NCBI GenBank assembly: GCA_009774625.1
Contig: VSOB01000016.1
Span: 1 to 53,161, forward strand
Length of the DNA: 53,161 bases
Reading direction: 5' to 3'
From: Lachnospiraceae bacterium
GTDB lineage: Bacteria > Bacillota > Clostridia > Lachnospirales > Lachnospiraceae
The notes beneath the pieces were generated by a model. It was not told the origin of the DNA and did not search any database. It was given only the letters and a program-made list of their open reading frames with translations. Each line of letters starts with the position of its first letter. The stretch's first letter is position 1. Below, piece after piece: positions 34,958-42,880 of the stretch. Made by a program: the position numbers and the translations under genes.

Positions 34958-35531
34958 ACTTCCATTCCTCCTTTTCTGCAATTACTATCATACAGGCGAC
35001 GGTTATCGTCGCCATAACAGCCGTATCAAAGATTTCCTGTTTTCCCGCCAGACAGAGCGCCGCTCCTGCTGCCATTTCCACCATCTGCATCCGATGCATA
35101 TACTGACGGTTCCTTTTCACCAGTTCTTCTTTCAGCGGATGCTTATGGGAGCGAAACGGCCCCCGAAGCCAGATCACCAACTGGGCTGTCACAAAGAGAC
35201 ACCACATCACCCATACCGGAACATACGCCCGGCACAACACACCTCCGGACACACACAGAAATGCCAGCAGTGTTGTAAGTACAAAGCATTTTCCGTAAGA
35301 AGGCGCATGATAACCGCTGGATACGGTTCTGACCGGCATAAAAAACAGTACAAAAGAAAGCGCCTGCCCAAACCTGCCTGCCACGCCTCCTGCCAGCAGA
35401 ATGCAGAGCACCGACAGCCCGGTGGATAAAATCAATTCACACCCATACAGATAAACCGCTTTCCGCTGCTCTGCAATCTCTCCCCGGACAACCAACTGAT
35501 TCACAACCCACTTTGATACTGTTTGCAGCAT
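34929..35531 (-). CDS. agrB: AgrB-like pheromone-processing membrane protease (module 1)
   Basis: 200 residues with five to six membrane helices. The catalytic pair is visible in SSGYHAPSYGKC (His and Cys, seven apart). AgrB cleaves the AgrD C-terminal tail and forms the ring. The EIAEQRKAVYLYGCELI start is standard for the family. It precedes agrD and follows a small acidic ORF by 15 bases. Confidence 0.92.
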   Translation of the reverse strand: MLQTVSKWVVNQLVVRGEIAEQRKAVYLYGCELILSTGLSVLCILLAGGVAGRFGQALSFVLFFMPVRTVSSGYHAPSYGKCFVLTTLLAFLCVSGGVLCRAYVPVWVMWCLFVTAQLVIWLRGPFRSHKHPLKEELVKRNRQYMHRMQMVEMAAGAALCLAGKQEIFDTAVMATITVACMIVIAEKEEWKYVGNVGSAD

Positions 35532-35545
35532 AGTCTCTTCCCCGC

Positions 35546-35947
35546 TTATTCCATAACCATGGTGTATTCTTCATCCTCGTCCTCCTCATCACACAGCGCA
35601 GCATAAAATCGTTTACCGATCAAGGTTCTTAATTTTTGAATATTTGATAAATCGGAGGAACCAAATTCCTGATAGCAGATCGTTTCGCTTGTTTCATTCA
35701 GTTGGTCATAGAAATCGGTAACATATACAGAAAATTCATCTAAAATACCTTCAATAGGAATTTGTGTAAGATTCCGGGGTGAAGCATCTTCCTCACCAAA
35801 GCACTCCGGCTCCATCTCAAACGAAAGGGAGGTAACATAAATGTCTTGATCTTCATAGGGCGATCCGGTCTTGTAGATTCCTTCTTCGATTTCCTGAAAG
35901 TCAGGTTTCCTATATTTTTCCGACGTGTAATTCCTGAAGTTTTTCAT
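35546..35947 (-). CDS. Unknown acidic protein inside agr module 1
   Basis: 133 residues from ATG 35947 (GGAGGGAATTTAT). It is rich in Glu and Asp, with a DEEDEDEEY tail, no membrane segment and no signal peptide. It has no recognised domain. Its place between the histidine kinase and agrB genes in one tight operon suggests it belongs to the quorum circuit or is a regulated passenger. Confidence 0.6.
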   Translation of the reverse strand: MKNFRNYTSEKYRKPDFQEIEEGIYKTGSPYEDQDIYVTSLSFEMEPECFGEEDASPRNLTQIPIEGILDEFSVYVTDFYDQLNETSETICYQEFGSSDLSNIQKLRTLIGKRFYAALCDEEDEDEEYTMVME

Positions 35948-35978
35948 ATAAATTCCCTCCTCCAATTCCGAAACGGGA

Positions 35979-37256
35979 CTAAAAATAAAAGATCAGCGCC
36001 ACTGAAAACATCCCGTCCCTACAGTCATACTGTACCGACCCATTGTATGTGTTCACAATTCTCTCCACACTTTCCAGTCCCCGTCCGTGCAGCCTGCTAT
36101 CCTGTTTTGAAGTGGCAAAGTGCCCGTCTTTTCTCTCCGGAGCAGCAACACATGTATTCTTTACCTTAATCATCAACATATCGTGGATTTTTCTGACAGA
36201 AACCCAAATATTCCGTTCTTTTTCACATCTCTCACAGCCTTCAATGGCATTGTCCAGAACATTCCCCATCACTGCGCACAAATCCGCTTCTGAAACAGCC
36301 CCCGGAACGATCGCATCTGCATCCACCGAAAAACAAATCTCCTGTTTTTCGGCTTCTGCCTTTTTGGCACTGAGCAGGAAATCAAGAATCTCTACGCCGG
36401 TCCACACAGATACGCAGACATTCTGATAACTGTTATGCACAGACGCCACATACTCTGCCGCCTTTTCATATTCATGGTTCAAAAGATACCGCTCCATTGC
36501 TATCACATGATTTTTCAGATCATGGTAATATAGCTGACTGCTGTAAAAACTCTGGTGCATACTCTGACAACTGTCCGCTATCACACGGCTACGCTCTTCC
36601 ATCAACTCCGCCTGCTGTCTTTGCTCTTTCAGCTTTGCATACTGCACCATAAGATAGAGTCCCATTACGAGAGTAAGAAAAAATAATATCCCTGTCCCGA
36701 TCACACTCCCATCGATCTGTATACAGACTTTTTTTACAAAACTGCACGCCAGCTCCACTGCCAGCAATATCCCGGCCATCATTTTTCTGGACAACAGGTT
36801 CATCTTTTCCGCATATCTGTGCACAAAATAAACAGAAATCATCAATACCGTCTTGGCAATCACTATGTACGCCACTCTGCGCCAGGACTGCTGACCGGTA
36901 ATATCGGCACCATATCCGGGGTTTTCCGTCAAAAGCCCGATCAGAGAAATCAACAGAAAATCCAGTAAATGCAGCAGGACAAAATAACTGCCCACAGCAA
37001 CAAGCGTATCGCCCGGTTTCTTTTTATATAGAATACAAACACATAACGTAATCCCTGCCAGACCATACAATGTGGCAAATGCCAGAAACAGATGTACCTG
37101 ATTAAGCAATAAAAGTCCGACAGTCAATACTATGGAGCAGAATCCGGCCTGTCCATATTTTTTCTCCCGGACGTCCAGTACATCCCTGACCAGTAAAAAT
37201 CCGGCAATATTTTCTGTCAGTCCGGCCAACGCCTCAATCAGCCAGAACAATGTCAT
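35979..37256 (-). CDS. AgrC-like sensor histidine kinase, GHKL type (module 1)
   Basis: 425 residues from ATG 37256 (GGGGAGAG upstream). Six membrane helices fill residues ~1-200, then a coiled linker leads to the H-box YYHDLKNHVIAME, N-box VLDNAIEGCE and G-box HGRGLESVERIV. It should bind the cyclic peptide outside and phosphorylate the LytTR regulator encoded just upstream. Its start overlaps that gene's stop by 4 bases. Confidence 0.9.
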   Translation of the reverse strand: MTLFWLIEALAGLTENIAGFLLVRDVLDVREKKYGQAGFCSIVLTVGLLLLNQVHLFLAFATLYGLAGITLCVCILYKKKPGDTLVAVGSYFVLLHLLDFLLISLIGLLTENPGYGADITGQQSWRRVAYIVIAKTVLMISVYFVHRYAEKMNLLSRKMMAGILLAVELACSFVKKVCIQIDGSVIGTGILFFLTLVMGLYLMVQYAKLKEQRQQAELMEERSRVIADSCQSMHQSFYSSQLYYHDLKNHVIAMERYLLNHEYEKAAEYVASVHNSYQNVCVSVWTGVEILDFLLSAKKAEAEKQEICFSVDADAIVPGAVSEADLCAVMGNVLDNAIEGCERCEKERNIWVSVRKIHDMLMIKVKNTCVAAPERKDGHFATSKQDSRLHGRGLESVERIVNTYNGSVQYDCRDGMFSVALIFYF

Positions 37257-37978
37257 AACAGCTCTCCCCAATATTGCGTAAAAACCACTTTCAGTCTTTG
37301 CACATGATTCCGGTTGGTTCGCAGCACATCTCCGTTGTCCATCTGCACCTCATCCAGACAGATCTTTCTGATATGCGGGATATTCACAATATAGCTTCTG
37401 TCCAGAATCACCATATCGGGATTCTGCAGTTTCTGATATACCTCTGAAAGACTGCACCGCTCCTTTTCCCTCCGCTCCCCTTCCATCACAAACACGGCAT
37501 ATTTTCTGTCCCGGCAAATATAAGCCACATCTTCCTGATAAAATTTCACACACTTGATTTTATTCTTTATGATATAGGGTCTTTGTTTCTGCTTCTTTTT
37601 TGTCTCTTCAAAAAAGACATCCAGAGCACGCCACAGCCTGGGGAAAATCTCCTCCTTCAGAATATAGCGAAACACTTTTTTATAAGAACATGCCTCCACC
37701 GCATAGCCGGAATAGGAAGTAAGAAGTATCACTTCTGCCGTAGTCTCATTGCCTTCCAGCAAAGACAGCAAATCCATCCCCGTATGCTCCGGCATCATAA
37801 TATCCAGAATATACAGGTCATGCAGCTTTCTTTTCTCCACTGCCTCTGCCAGTTCATCACTGTCTGTATATACTTTCAGAGAAACTTCCCATCCCATTTC
37901 CCTGCAATATTTGTTTATATATTCCTGCAGTTGTTCTGCGAAGAAAATATCATCATCGCAAATGGCAATTCTACACAT
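37253..37978 (-). CDS. AgrA-like LytTR response regulator (module 1)
   Basis: 241 residues. The receiver domain has the acidic pocket ICDDD, phospho-acceptor Asp in LYILDIMMPEHTGMDLL and switch residues in VILLTSYSG. The C-terminal ~100 residues are a LytTR domain (CVKFYQEDVAYICRDRK to LRTNRNHVQRLKVVF), which binds direct repeats. The start follows CGGAGGTTAAAG. A candidate target is the repeat pair at 34702-34737. Confidence 0.92.
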   Translation of the reverse strand: MCRIAICDDDIFFAEQLQEYINKYCREMGWEVSLKVYTDSDELAEAVEKRKLHDLYILDIMMPEHTGMDLLSLLEGNETTAEVILLTSYSGYAVEACSYKKVFRYILKEEIFPRLWRALDVFFEETKKKQKQRPYIIKNKIKCVKFYQEDVAYICRDRKYAVFVMEGERREKERCSLSEVYQKLQNPDMVILDRSYIVNIPHIRKICLDEVQMDNGDVLRTNRNHVQRLKVVFTQYWGELL

Positions 37979-38120
37979 CTTTAACCTCCGGTCATTCTGC
38001 CCTGCAGGAGCGTTTGCTTACATATGCCGTATACACCCTCTCTTTTGTCCTGAACAAAAAAACGTGCAAACCTTTCAGCTTACACGGCAACAGTCTTTCC
38101 CCCTATGAAATAAGCAATCG

Positions 38121-38705
38121 CTATCCGCCCAGCCTCTTATTTTTCATCACACCTGCGCACAGCATCCCGCTCAATGCCAAATGTCCCAGTGCAATGACCA
38201 GACCGGCACGTTTTGCCCCCACCGCATAGCAAACCATCCATACCGCCGTTTCAAGTCCCCATATGGCCCTGCTGCATTTACCGTAACGCCTTCTTTCCTC
38301 TCCATCCAGCGGCTTGTTATGATCCGCCACCGGCGCCAGGGCAAAAATCAGAACGCCACTCAGCACACAGGCTCCCAGATTGACAAACAGTACCACACGA
38401 TCCGGAATACACTTTTCCGCCACACATACCATTCCAAGTATCAATGAGGACAATACAGTACAGACCGCATAGGTATCAGCATGATGCCCTCCTGCATAAG
38501 ACCGCAGTGGAATAAAAGAAATCAGAAAAATCAGAACGGTCCCATAAGCCTGTAAAACCGCCGCCAGCAAACAGGCTATCAATAAATTGACAGCCTGACT
38601 GATCAGCAGTTCAAACGCATATCTGTACAGGTTCTGCTCCTGCGCAGACAGATAATTCCGTTCCACCTGCCACGCCACCAGTTTTCTTGCCAGCTTCTCG
38701 ATCAT
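38121..38705 (-). CDS. agrB: AgrB-like pheromone-processing membrane protease (module 2)
   Basis: 194 residues, multi-pass membrane protein. Catalytic residues lie in YAGGHHADTYAVC (His and Cys). The N-terminus (YLSAQEQNLYRYAFELLISQ) is typical of AgrB. It starts 6 bases after the stop of its agrD partner. It is a separate sequence from the AgrB at 34929, so the two likely process different peptides. Confidence 0.9.
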   Translation of the reverse strand: MIEKLARKLVAWQVERNYLSAQEQNLYRYAFELLISQAVNLLIACLLAAVLQAYGTVLIFLISFIPLRSYAGGHHADTYAVCTVLSSLILGMVCVAEKCIPDRVVLFVNLGACVLSGVLIFALAPVADHNKPLDGEERRRYGKCSRAIWGLETAVWMVCYAVGAKRAGLVIALGHLALSGMLCAGVMKNKRLGG

Positions 38706-38711
38706 TACAGC

Positions 38712-38882
38712 TTAAAACTTTCTGAACCGGCGTGCTTCCTCCGGAACTTCCGGCTGATGCTCCAGCCATGCACATCCTGCATTTACATTCTGAATCACTG
38801 TAAACAATGCCAGTGCATTCAAAGTAAGGACCGCCCAATTTTTGTTTTTCAGCTTCTTAAAAGCATTTACGATTTTACGCAT
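38712..38882 (-). CDS. agrD: AgrD-like autoinducer precursor with ring Cys (module 2)
   Basis: 56 residues. A basic N-terminus (MRKIVNAFKKLKNKN) and hydrophobic helix lead to the core NAGCAWLE and the tail HQPEVPEEARRF. Tail alignment gives a five-residue thiolactone ring CAWLE. GGAGGGATTTTCT precedes the ATG. The gene sits between the module 2 kinase and agrB genes. Confidence 0.85.
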   Translation of the reverse strand: MRKIVNAFKKLKNKNWAVLTLNALALFTVIQNVNAGCAWLEHQPEVPEEARRFRKF

Positions 38883-38953
38883 AGAAAATCCCTCCTCTTT
38901 TTTATCAACTTATCGAATTATGGAAGGAAAATCAATCTGCTTTCCGAATTTTG

Positions 38954-40270
38954 TCAAATTTTTTCCTTTTTTTGCATATTAGATAAAATCAGGATTACTG
39001 TGAAACGTCCTTCCTCTTCCTCAATGTTCAGAATACCATTGTATTTATGGGCCAGCTCCTCCACATTTTTCAATCCGAATCCATGCCTGCTCCGGTCTGT
39101 TTTGGTGGTCAGATACCGGTTTTCCTTTTTCCTGCTCTGATTTCTGAAATTATTTACCACCCGGAAGATCACTATGGCGTCATTCCCCCTGTACAGACTG
39201 GCAGAAACATAGCCTTTTTCACATCCGGCGGCCGCCTCCAGCGCATTGTCAAGCAGGTTTCCGAACATTCTGATCTTATCCGTTTCATCCACAAAATTCA
39301 CATCCGTCCCCGGCTGCACATCCACTTCGTATCTCACTCCCAGCTCCTGCGCTGCTTTTTCACGTTCCATAAACACTGCATTGGACACCGGATCGTTGAT
39401 ATACAGCTTCTTATCCAAAGGGCTCTTTTTCAGTAAAAGCCGGGAAGCCTCCGATGCCAGCTCCTGAAACCGCCCTGCATTTTCCCCGGCTGCAAAATGC
39501 TCTATCGTCCGGACAATATGCTTCATTTCATGTACATACTCCGCGTATTCCTGATTGATTTCCTCCATCCTACGATAATGATTGTGCTCCAGTGCAGTTT
39601 TCAGTTTTAACATCTCATTGTCTTTGGCTGCATTTTCTACAATCAAAAGTTTTTCCACCACAGAAAAGTTTACAATATTGCTTAAAATAAGCAGCATACC
39701 GCCTAAGCAAATCAGAAAGTAACCATATGGATATCTGTCTCTGGCAATAAATCCATTTAAAAGAATCAATGCAGAAACAGGCAGAATAAACAAACTTCTT
39801 AATTTTGAATAGCTGTCTGTTCTGGGAGAATTCTGACTGTATTTCCGAACCGCCTGTACAATTGCAAACTCAAACAACTTTTCTATAACCAATATAAATA
39901 TCCTGTTGATATCCGCAGAAGTAATATCAATTTCCAACGCGCGATAAATAAAATGAAAAATAAACTCTGTAACCGCCAGAATCATATAATAAAACATACC
40001 ATATAGTACATTCAATTTTAATTCAATGCGAAAAACCAGCCAGGAAAATGTCATTTGCAGAATCGGAACAAACAATAGATTCACAATCGGAATTTCCAGC
40101 CAGTTAACCATGTAAATTGCAGTAATACAAATCCAGCCCTTCAAAATCCGGATATTCCTGCGATCCTCATACACCGGAAACAACGCTTCCAGAAAAATAT
40201 ACAGTAAAAATATCTCAAACATACAGTTGAAATACATGACCATTCTATATGTAATTTCTCCTATGTCCAT
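38954..40270 (-). CDS. AgrC-like sensor histidine kinase, GHKL type (module 2)
   Basis: 438 residues with six predicted membrane helices over residues ~15-220, then EYVHEMKHIVRTIEHF (phospho-His), NLLDNALEAAAG (N-box) and HGFGLKNVEELAHKYNG (G-box). It should sense the CAWLE-type peptide. It overlaps the response regulator gene by 10 bases. Confidence 0.9.
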   Translation of the reverse strand: MDIGEITYRMVMYFNCMFEIFLLYIFLEALFPVYEDRRNIRILKGWICITAIYMVNWLEIPIVNLLFVPILQMTFSWLVFRIELKLNVLYGMFYYMILAVTEFIFHFIYRALEIDITSADINRIFILVIEKLFEFAIVQAVRKYSQNSPRTDSYSKLRSLFILPVSALILLNGFIARDRYPYGYFLICLGGMLLILSNIVNFSVVEKLLIVENAAKDNEMLKLKTALEHNHYRRMEEINQEYAEYVHEMKHIVRTIEHFAAGENAGRFQELASEASRLLLKKSPLDKKLYINDPVSNAVFMEREKAAQELGVRYEVDVQPGTDVNFVDETDKIRMFGNLLDNALEAAAGCEKGYVSASLYRGNDAIVIFRVVNNFRNQSRKKENRYLTTKTDRSRHGFGLKNVEELAHKYNGILNIEEEEGRFTVILILSNMQKKEKI

Positions 40271-41046
40271 TCCTTCTCATCCTTTCGGTACCGCGTACTC
40301 CAGTATCTGCCCAGCGCATCGTCAAACTGTTTCTTCCTGCTTCTGGAAACGGTAAGTTCTGTTTTATCTTTCAGCAAAACAGAATCCCTGGAACGTGCAA
40401 CAATATACTGCGCATTGATAATATAACTTTTCTTTGCATAGATAAATCCAAAATCCTTTAACTGTTCATAATAAGAATCCAGTTTTACGCCGCTTTTCAC
40501 GAACAGTTCTTTCGGAGCCTGCTTTCTCTCTGAGATCCGGAAAATTTCATCTGCTTTTTCTTCCGTCAGATAAATGGCACTGCCTTTGTCCTGAATACAA
40601 ATATACAGAATATCGGCCGGTTTCAGTGTAAATATCGTACCGGCATATTTTACAAGCAGATGACATGGCCTGTCTCTGCGTGCCGCTTCCTGTAAAATCC
40701 TTTGCAAAGCAGATTTCAGCTCTTTTGCCGGTGCATCTTTCAGCAGATAGCTGTATGGCTGTACCCGAAAGATACGGCTGGCAGGATAATCATAAGCTGT
40801 GTAAAAGACCAGCAGCGTATCCATATCTGCAAGACGTATACTTTCTGCAATCTCCGTTCCTTCCCGTTCGGTTTTCATCTTGATATCCAGAAATATAACA
40901 GCAAATGTTTCATGGCTGTCAAGAAGCGCTTCGCCATTTAAAAAATCATAAAACGTTATATCTTCAGGATGTTCCGTACTTTCCAGAATGAGTTTTTCCA
41001 AATTTCGGATGTCTGACAGACAATCATCACATATGGCAATCTTCAT
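40261..41046 (-). CDS. AgrA-like LytTR response regulator (module 2)
   Basis: 261 residues from ATG 41046 (CAGGAGGATAAAAGA). Receiver domain: AICDDC, phospho-acceptor in VIFLDIKMKTEREG, then FYTAYDYPASRIF and SYLLKDAP. The LytTR domain starts near residue 145 (GTIFTLKPADILYICIQ). It heads the long minus-strand agr array and is divergent from an XRE regulator. Confidence 0.9.
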   Translation of the reverse strand: MKIAICDDCLSDIRNLEKLILESTEHPEDITFYDFLNGEALLDSHETFAVIFLDIKMKTEREGTEIAESIRLADMDTLLVFYTAYDYPASRIFRVQPYSYLLKDAPAKELKSALQRILQEAARRDRPCHLLVKYAGTIFTLKPADILYICIQDKGSAIYLTEEKADEIFRISERKQAPKELFVKSGVKLDSYYEQLKDFGFIYAKKSYIINAQYIVARSRDSVLLKDKTELTVSRSRKKQFDDALGRYWSTRYRKDEKEWT

Positions 41047-41077
41047 TCTTTTATCCTCCTGTAAATAATACAGGAAA

Positions 41078-41083
41078 ATTATA
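41078..41083 (-). promoter_or_regulatory. Extended -10 of agr module 2
   Basis: Minus strand TGGTATAAT, an extended -10, lies 31 bases before the response regulator start. No good -35 is present, in keeping with extended -10 promoters or with activation. Confidence 0.5.
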
Positions 41084-41112
41084 CCATAGAATCCTCCTGT
41101 TTTTTTCTTTTT

Positions 41113-41137
41113 CCCGCTTTGAAATTGCAAAAGCGGG
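41113..41137. promoter_or_regulatory. Inverted repeat between divergent regulators
   Basis: CCCGCTTT (41113-41120) and AAAGCGGG (41130-41137) are perfect 8-base arms with a 9-base centre. Location between the agr module 2 and XRE genes makes it a candidate operator for the XRE protein. Confidence 0.4.
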
Positions 41138-41182
41138 AATATTTATTGTTACTAAATTCCCTGATGGTCAACATTCCTATTT

Positions 41183-41188
41183 TATAAT
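41183..41188 (+). promoter_or_regulatory. Candidate -10 of the XRE gene
   Basis: A perfect TATAAT lies 23 bases before the start codon; the -35 is weak. Confidence 0.35.
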
Positions 41189-41211
41189 GAAGATAAAGCA
41201 CGGAGGTTCCT

Positions 41212-41571
41212 ATGCACGATTTTGGAGAATTACTGAAGCATCTTCGTAAAGAAAGAGATTATACACAGGCACAACTTGCGGAAAAACTGGGAAAGAGCAA
41301 ATCGGCAATCTGCAGATATGAGAATAACCAAAAACTGCCGTCTCTGGAAACCCTGATAGATATTTCCAACTTATTTAATACCAGCCTTGATTATCTGGTT
41401 GGAATAGAGAAAAAGGAATCCATCTCCACTAACGACCTGTCAGCAAGACAATTTGATATCATAAAGACACTTCTGACAGAATTTCATGACAAGAAAAAGT
41501 ACCGACGAAACGGTTTGACAAAATGCCAACTGGAGATTATGAATGAAATCATCATTGAATTTATGAATTAA
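41212..41571 (+). CDS. XRE family HTH regulator
   Basis: 119 residues. The N-terminal Cro/CI-type HTH is clear: LLKHLRKERDYTQAQLAEKL then GKSKSAICRYENNQKLPSLE and the ISNLFNTSLDYLVG tail. The C-terminal ~45 residues are helical and may dimerise. CGGAGGTTCCT precedes the ATG. It is transcribed away from agr module 2 and may repress that array through the inverted repeat between them. Confidence 0.9.
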   Translation: MHDFGELLKHLRKERDYTQAQLAEKLGKSKSAICRYENNQKLPSLETLIDISNLFNTSLDYLVGIEKKESISTNDLSARQFDIIKTLLTEFHDKKKYRRNGLTKCQLEIMNEIIIEFMN

Positions 41572-41693
41572 AAACGATCGGACAGCCGATACAGTTCCGC
41601 CAGGCGCCTCTGCCATACAGCTTTTCCTGCTATGCGTTTCCAAACAGCGCATGGCCTGTCTGTACGTGCGCATCCATACCCGATAAAGCAAAA

Positions 41694-41722
41694 GTACCGT
41701 CAGCCAAAATGACCGACGGTAC
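41694..41722 (-). terminator. Terminator of hpf
   Basis: GTACCGTC (41694-41701) pairs with GACGGTAC (41715-41722); on the minus strand it is followed by TTTTGCTTT. It starts 8 bases after the hpf stop. The gap between hpf and the XRE gene holds nothing else I recognise. Confidence 0.6.
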
Positions 41723-41729
41723 AGTTTCT

Positions 41730-42257
41730 TTACACTTCCGGCTCAATCAACCCGTAAGTATTCCCTTTTCTTTTATATACCACATTTACCTGTTCTGTCT
41801 CTGCATTGTTGAACACAAAGAAGCTATGTCCCAAAAGCTCCATCTGTACGCAGGCATCTTCCGGATACATGGGCTTGATGTCAAATTTTTTGGTACGGAT
41901 GATCTTAACTTCCTCCTCATCCATAAAATCCTTCTCAATATATTCCTTCTTGAAAAAGTTGGACGCCTGTTTCTGATCCACCAGCTTGTTTTTATATTTT
42001 TTCAACTGCCGTTCAATCACTTCTTCTACCAGATCAATGGATACATACATGTCGCTGCTGACCTGCTCAGAACGGATGATATTCCCTTTTACCGGAATGG
42101 TTACTTCGATTTTCTGTCTGTCCTTTTCCACACTCAGTGTAACCTGCACTTCTGTTTCCGGTGTGAAATATCTTTCCAGTTTTCCGATTTTATCCTGTAC
42201 AGCCGTTCTCAGGCCCTCTGTTACATCAATGTTTTTTCCGCTGATTACGATTTTCAT
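41730..42257 (-). CDS. hpf: Ribosome hibernation promoting factor, long form
   Basis: 175 residues. The N-terminal domain MKIVISGKNIDVTEGLR with YVSIDLVEEVIERQLKKY binds the 30S subunit. After a linker, the C-terminal dimerisation domain KKFDIKPMYPEDACVQMELL and GHSFFVFNNAETEQVNVVYK marks the long form that joins two 70S ribosomes into 100S dimers in stationary phase. GGGG is the nearest site before the ATG. The leader of about 160 bases contains an odd Cys-rich coding signal. Confidence 0.95.
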   Translation of the reverse strand: MKIVISGKNIDVTEGLRTAVQDKIGKLERYFTPETEVQVTLSVEKDRQKIEVTIPVKGNIIRSEQVSSDMYVSIDLVEEVIERQLKKYKNKLVDQKQASNFFKKEYIEKDFMDEEEVKIIRTKKFDIKPMYPEDACVQMELLGHSFFVFNNAETEQVNVVYKRKGNTYGLIEPEV

Positions 42258-42277
42258 GATGTCATCCCCTTTTCAAT

Positions 42278-42391
42278 TTATTTGCAGTTCTCGCATCTGC
42301 TGTTTCCGCATTCACCTGTGCCGCCCTGTCTGCAGGCAGCCATTCGGCAGTGGCTGTTTTTGCACCCGTCTGCAAGCAGCCTGTCCGGCAT
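42278..42391 (-). CDS. Cysteine-rich small ORF or remnant in the hpf leader
   Basis: 37 codons with six Cys (GCKNSHCRMAACRQ then CGNSRCENCK) end 20 bases before hpf. A neighbouring frame just upstream reads PCKNNGCRTGC, so one base shift would give three successive Cys repeats. No ribosome binding site is present. It may be a frameshifted remnant or a leader peptide. Confidence 0.3.
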   Translation of the reverse strand: MPDRLLADGCKNSHCRMAACRQGGTGECGNSRCENCK

Positions 42392-42425
42392 CCGTTATTT
42401 TTGCACGGCTCATCTGCACGTGTAT

Positions 42426-42454
42426 ATTTTACCAAAATTAGGGGGATTTGGCAA
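42426..42454 (-). promoter_or_regulatory. Probable hpf promoter
   Basis: Minus strand TTGCCA (42449-42454), 17 bases and an extended -10 TGGTAAAAT with core TAAAAT (42426-42431). Transcription would begin near 42420. Confidence 0.6.
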
Positions 42455-42594
42455 TAGTCGTTGGAATTGTCTGTCTTTTTCCAAAATCGGTTTCCGTCAA
42501 AATTACGGGAACAGGTTTCTCATTTTTATGACAATTTCACAAATTATGAGATGCCGTTTTTTTACAAATTCCGACAGGCTCCGGCTCCGACGTA

Positions 42595-42664
42595 TGTGGA
42601 CAGTGTGGATAATTTCGTGCATAAGTCGTTTTTTCGCATTTTTTGCGATTTTTATTGTGGATAA
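42595..42664 (+). promoter_or_regulatory. Cluster of DnaA-box-like sequences in an AT-rich gap
   Basis: Two perfect TGTGGATAA nonamers (42604-42612 and 42656-42664) lie in the same orientation, 52 bases apart, plus a near match TGTGGACAG at 42595-42603. No dnaA, rpmH or gyrB gene is nearby, so this is probably not oriC. The rest of the 42455-42820 gap shows no gene. Confidence 0.45.
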
Positions 42665-42820
42665 CTTTCAGAAGAAACCATCCTACATTTTCGGTTCTAA
42701 AAAGTGCCGATCATTTTTTTGTGCATCTTGTATAATCATCTCCGTCTCACAATCATAAATATAGTCTGAAAATTCCCTTTCATCCTGCCGCAGTACTGAT
42801 CCGGTATGAGCCCGCACTGC

Positions 42821-42858
42821 AAAAAAGGCAGTATTCTTTACAGAATACTGCCTTTTTT
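42821..42858 (-). terminator. Strong terminator of the NlpC/P60 gene
   Basis: Perfect 17-base arms AAAAAAGGCAGTATTCT and AGAATACTGCCTTTTTT with a TTAC loop, 22 bases after the stop codon; it reads as a terminator on both strands. Confidence 0.9.
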
Positions 42859-42880
42859 TCCGTTTCCGCTGCGCTGCCGA

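Noticed and set aside
42500..42700. Chromosomal origin oriC
   Set aside because: Only two perfect DnaA boxes and no dnaA, dnaN, rpmH or gyr genes nearby.
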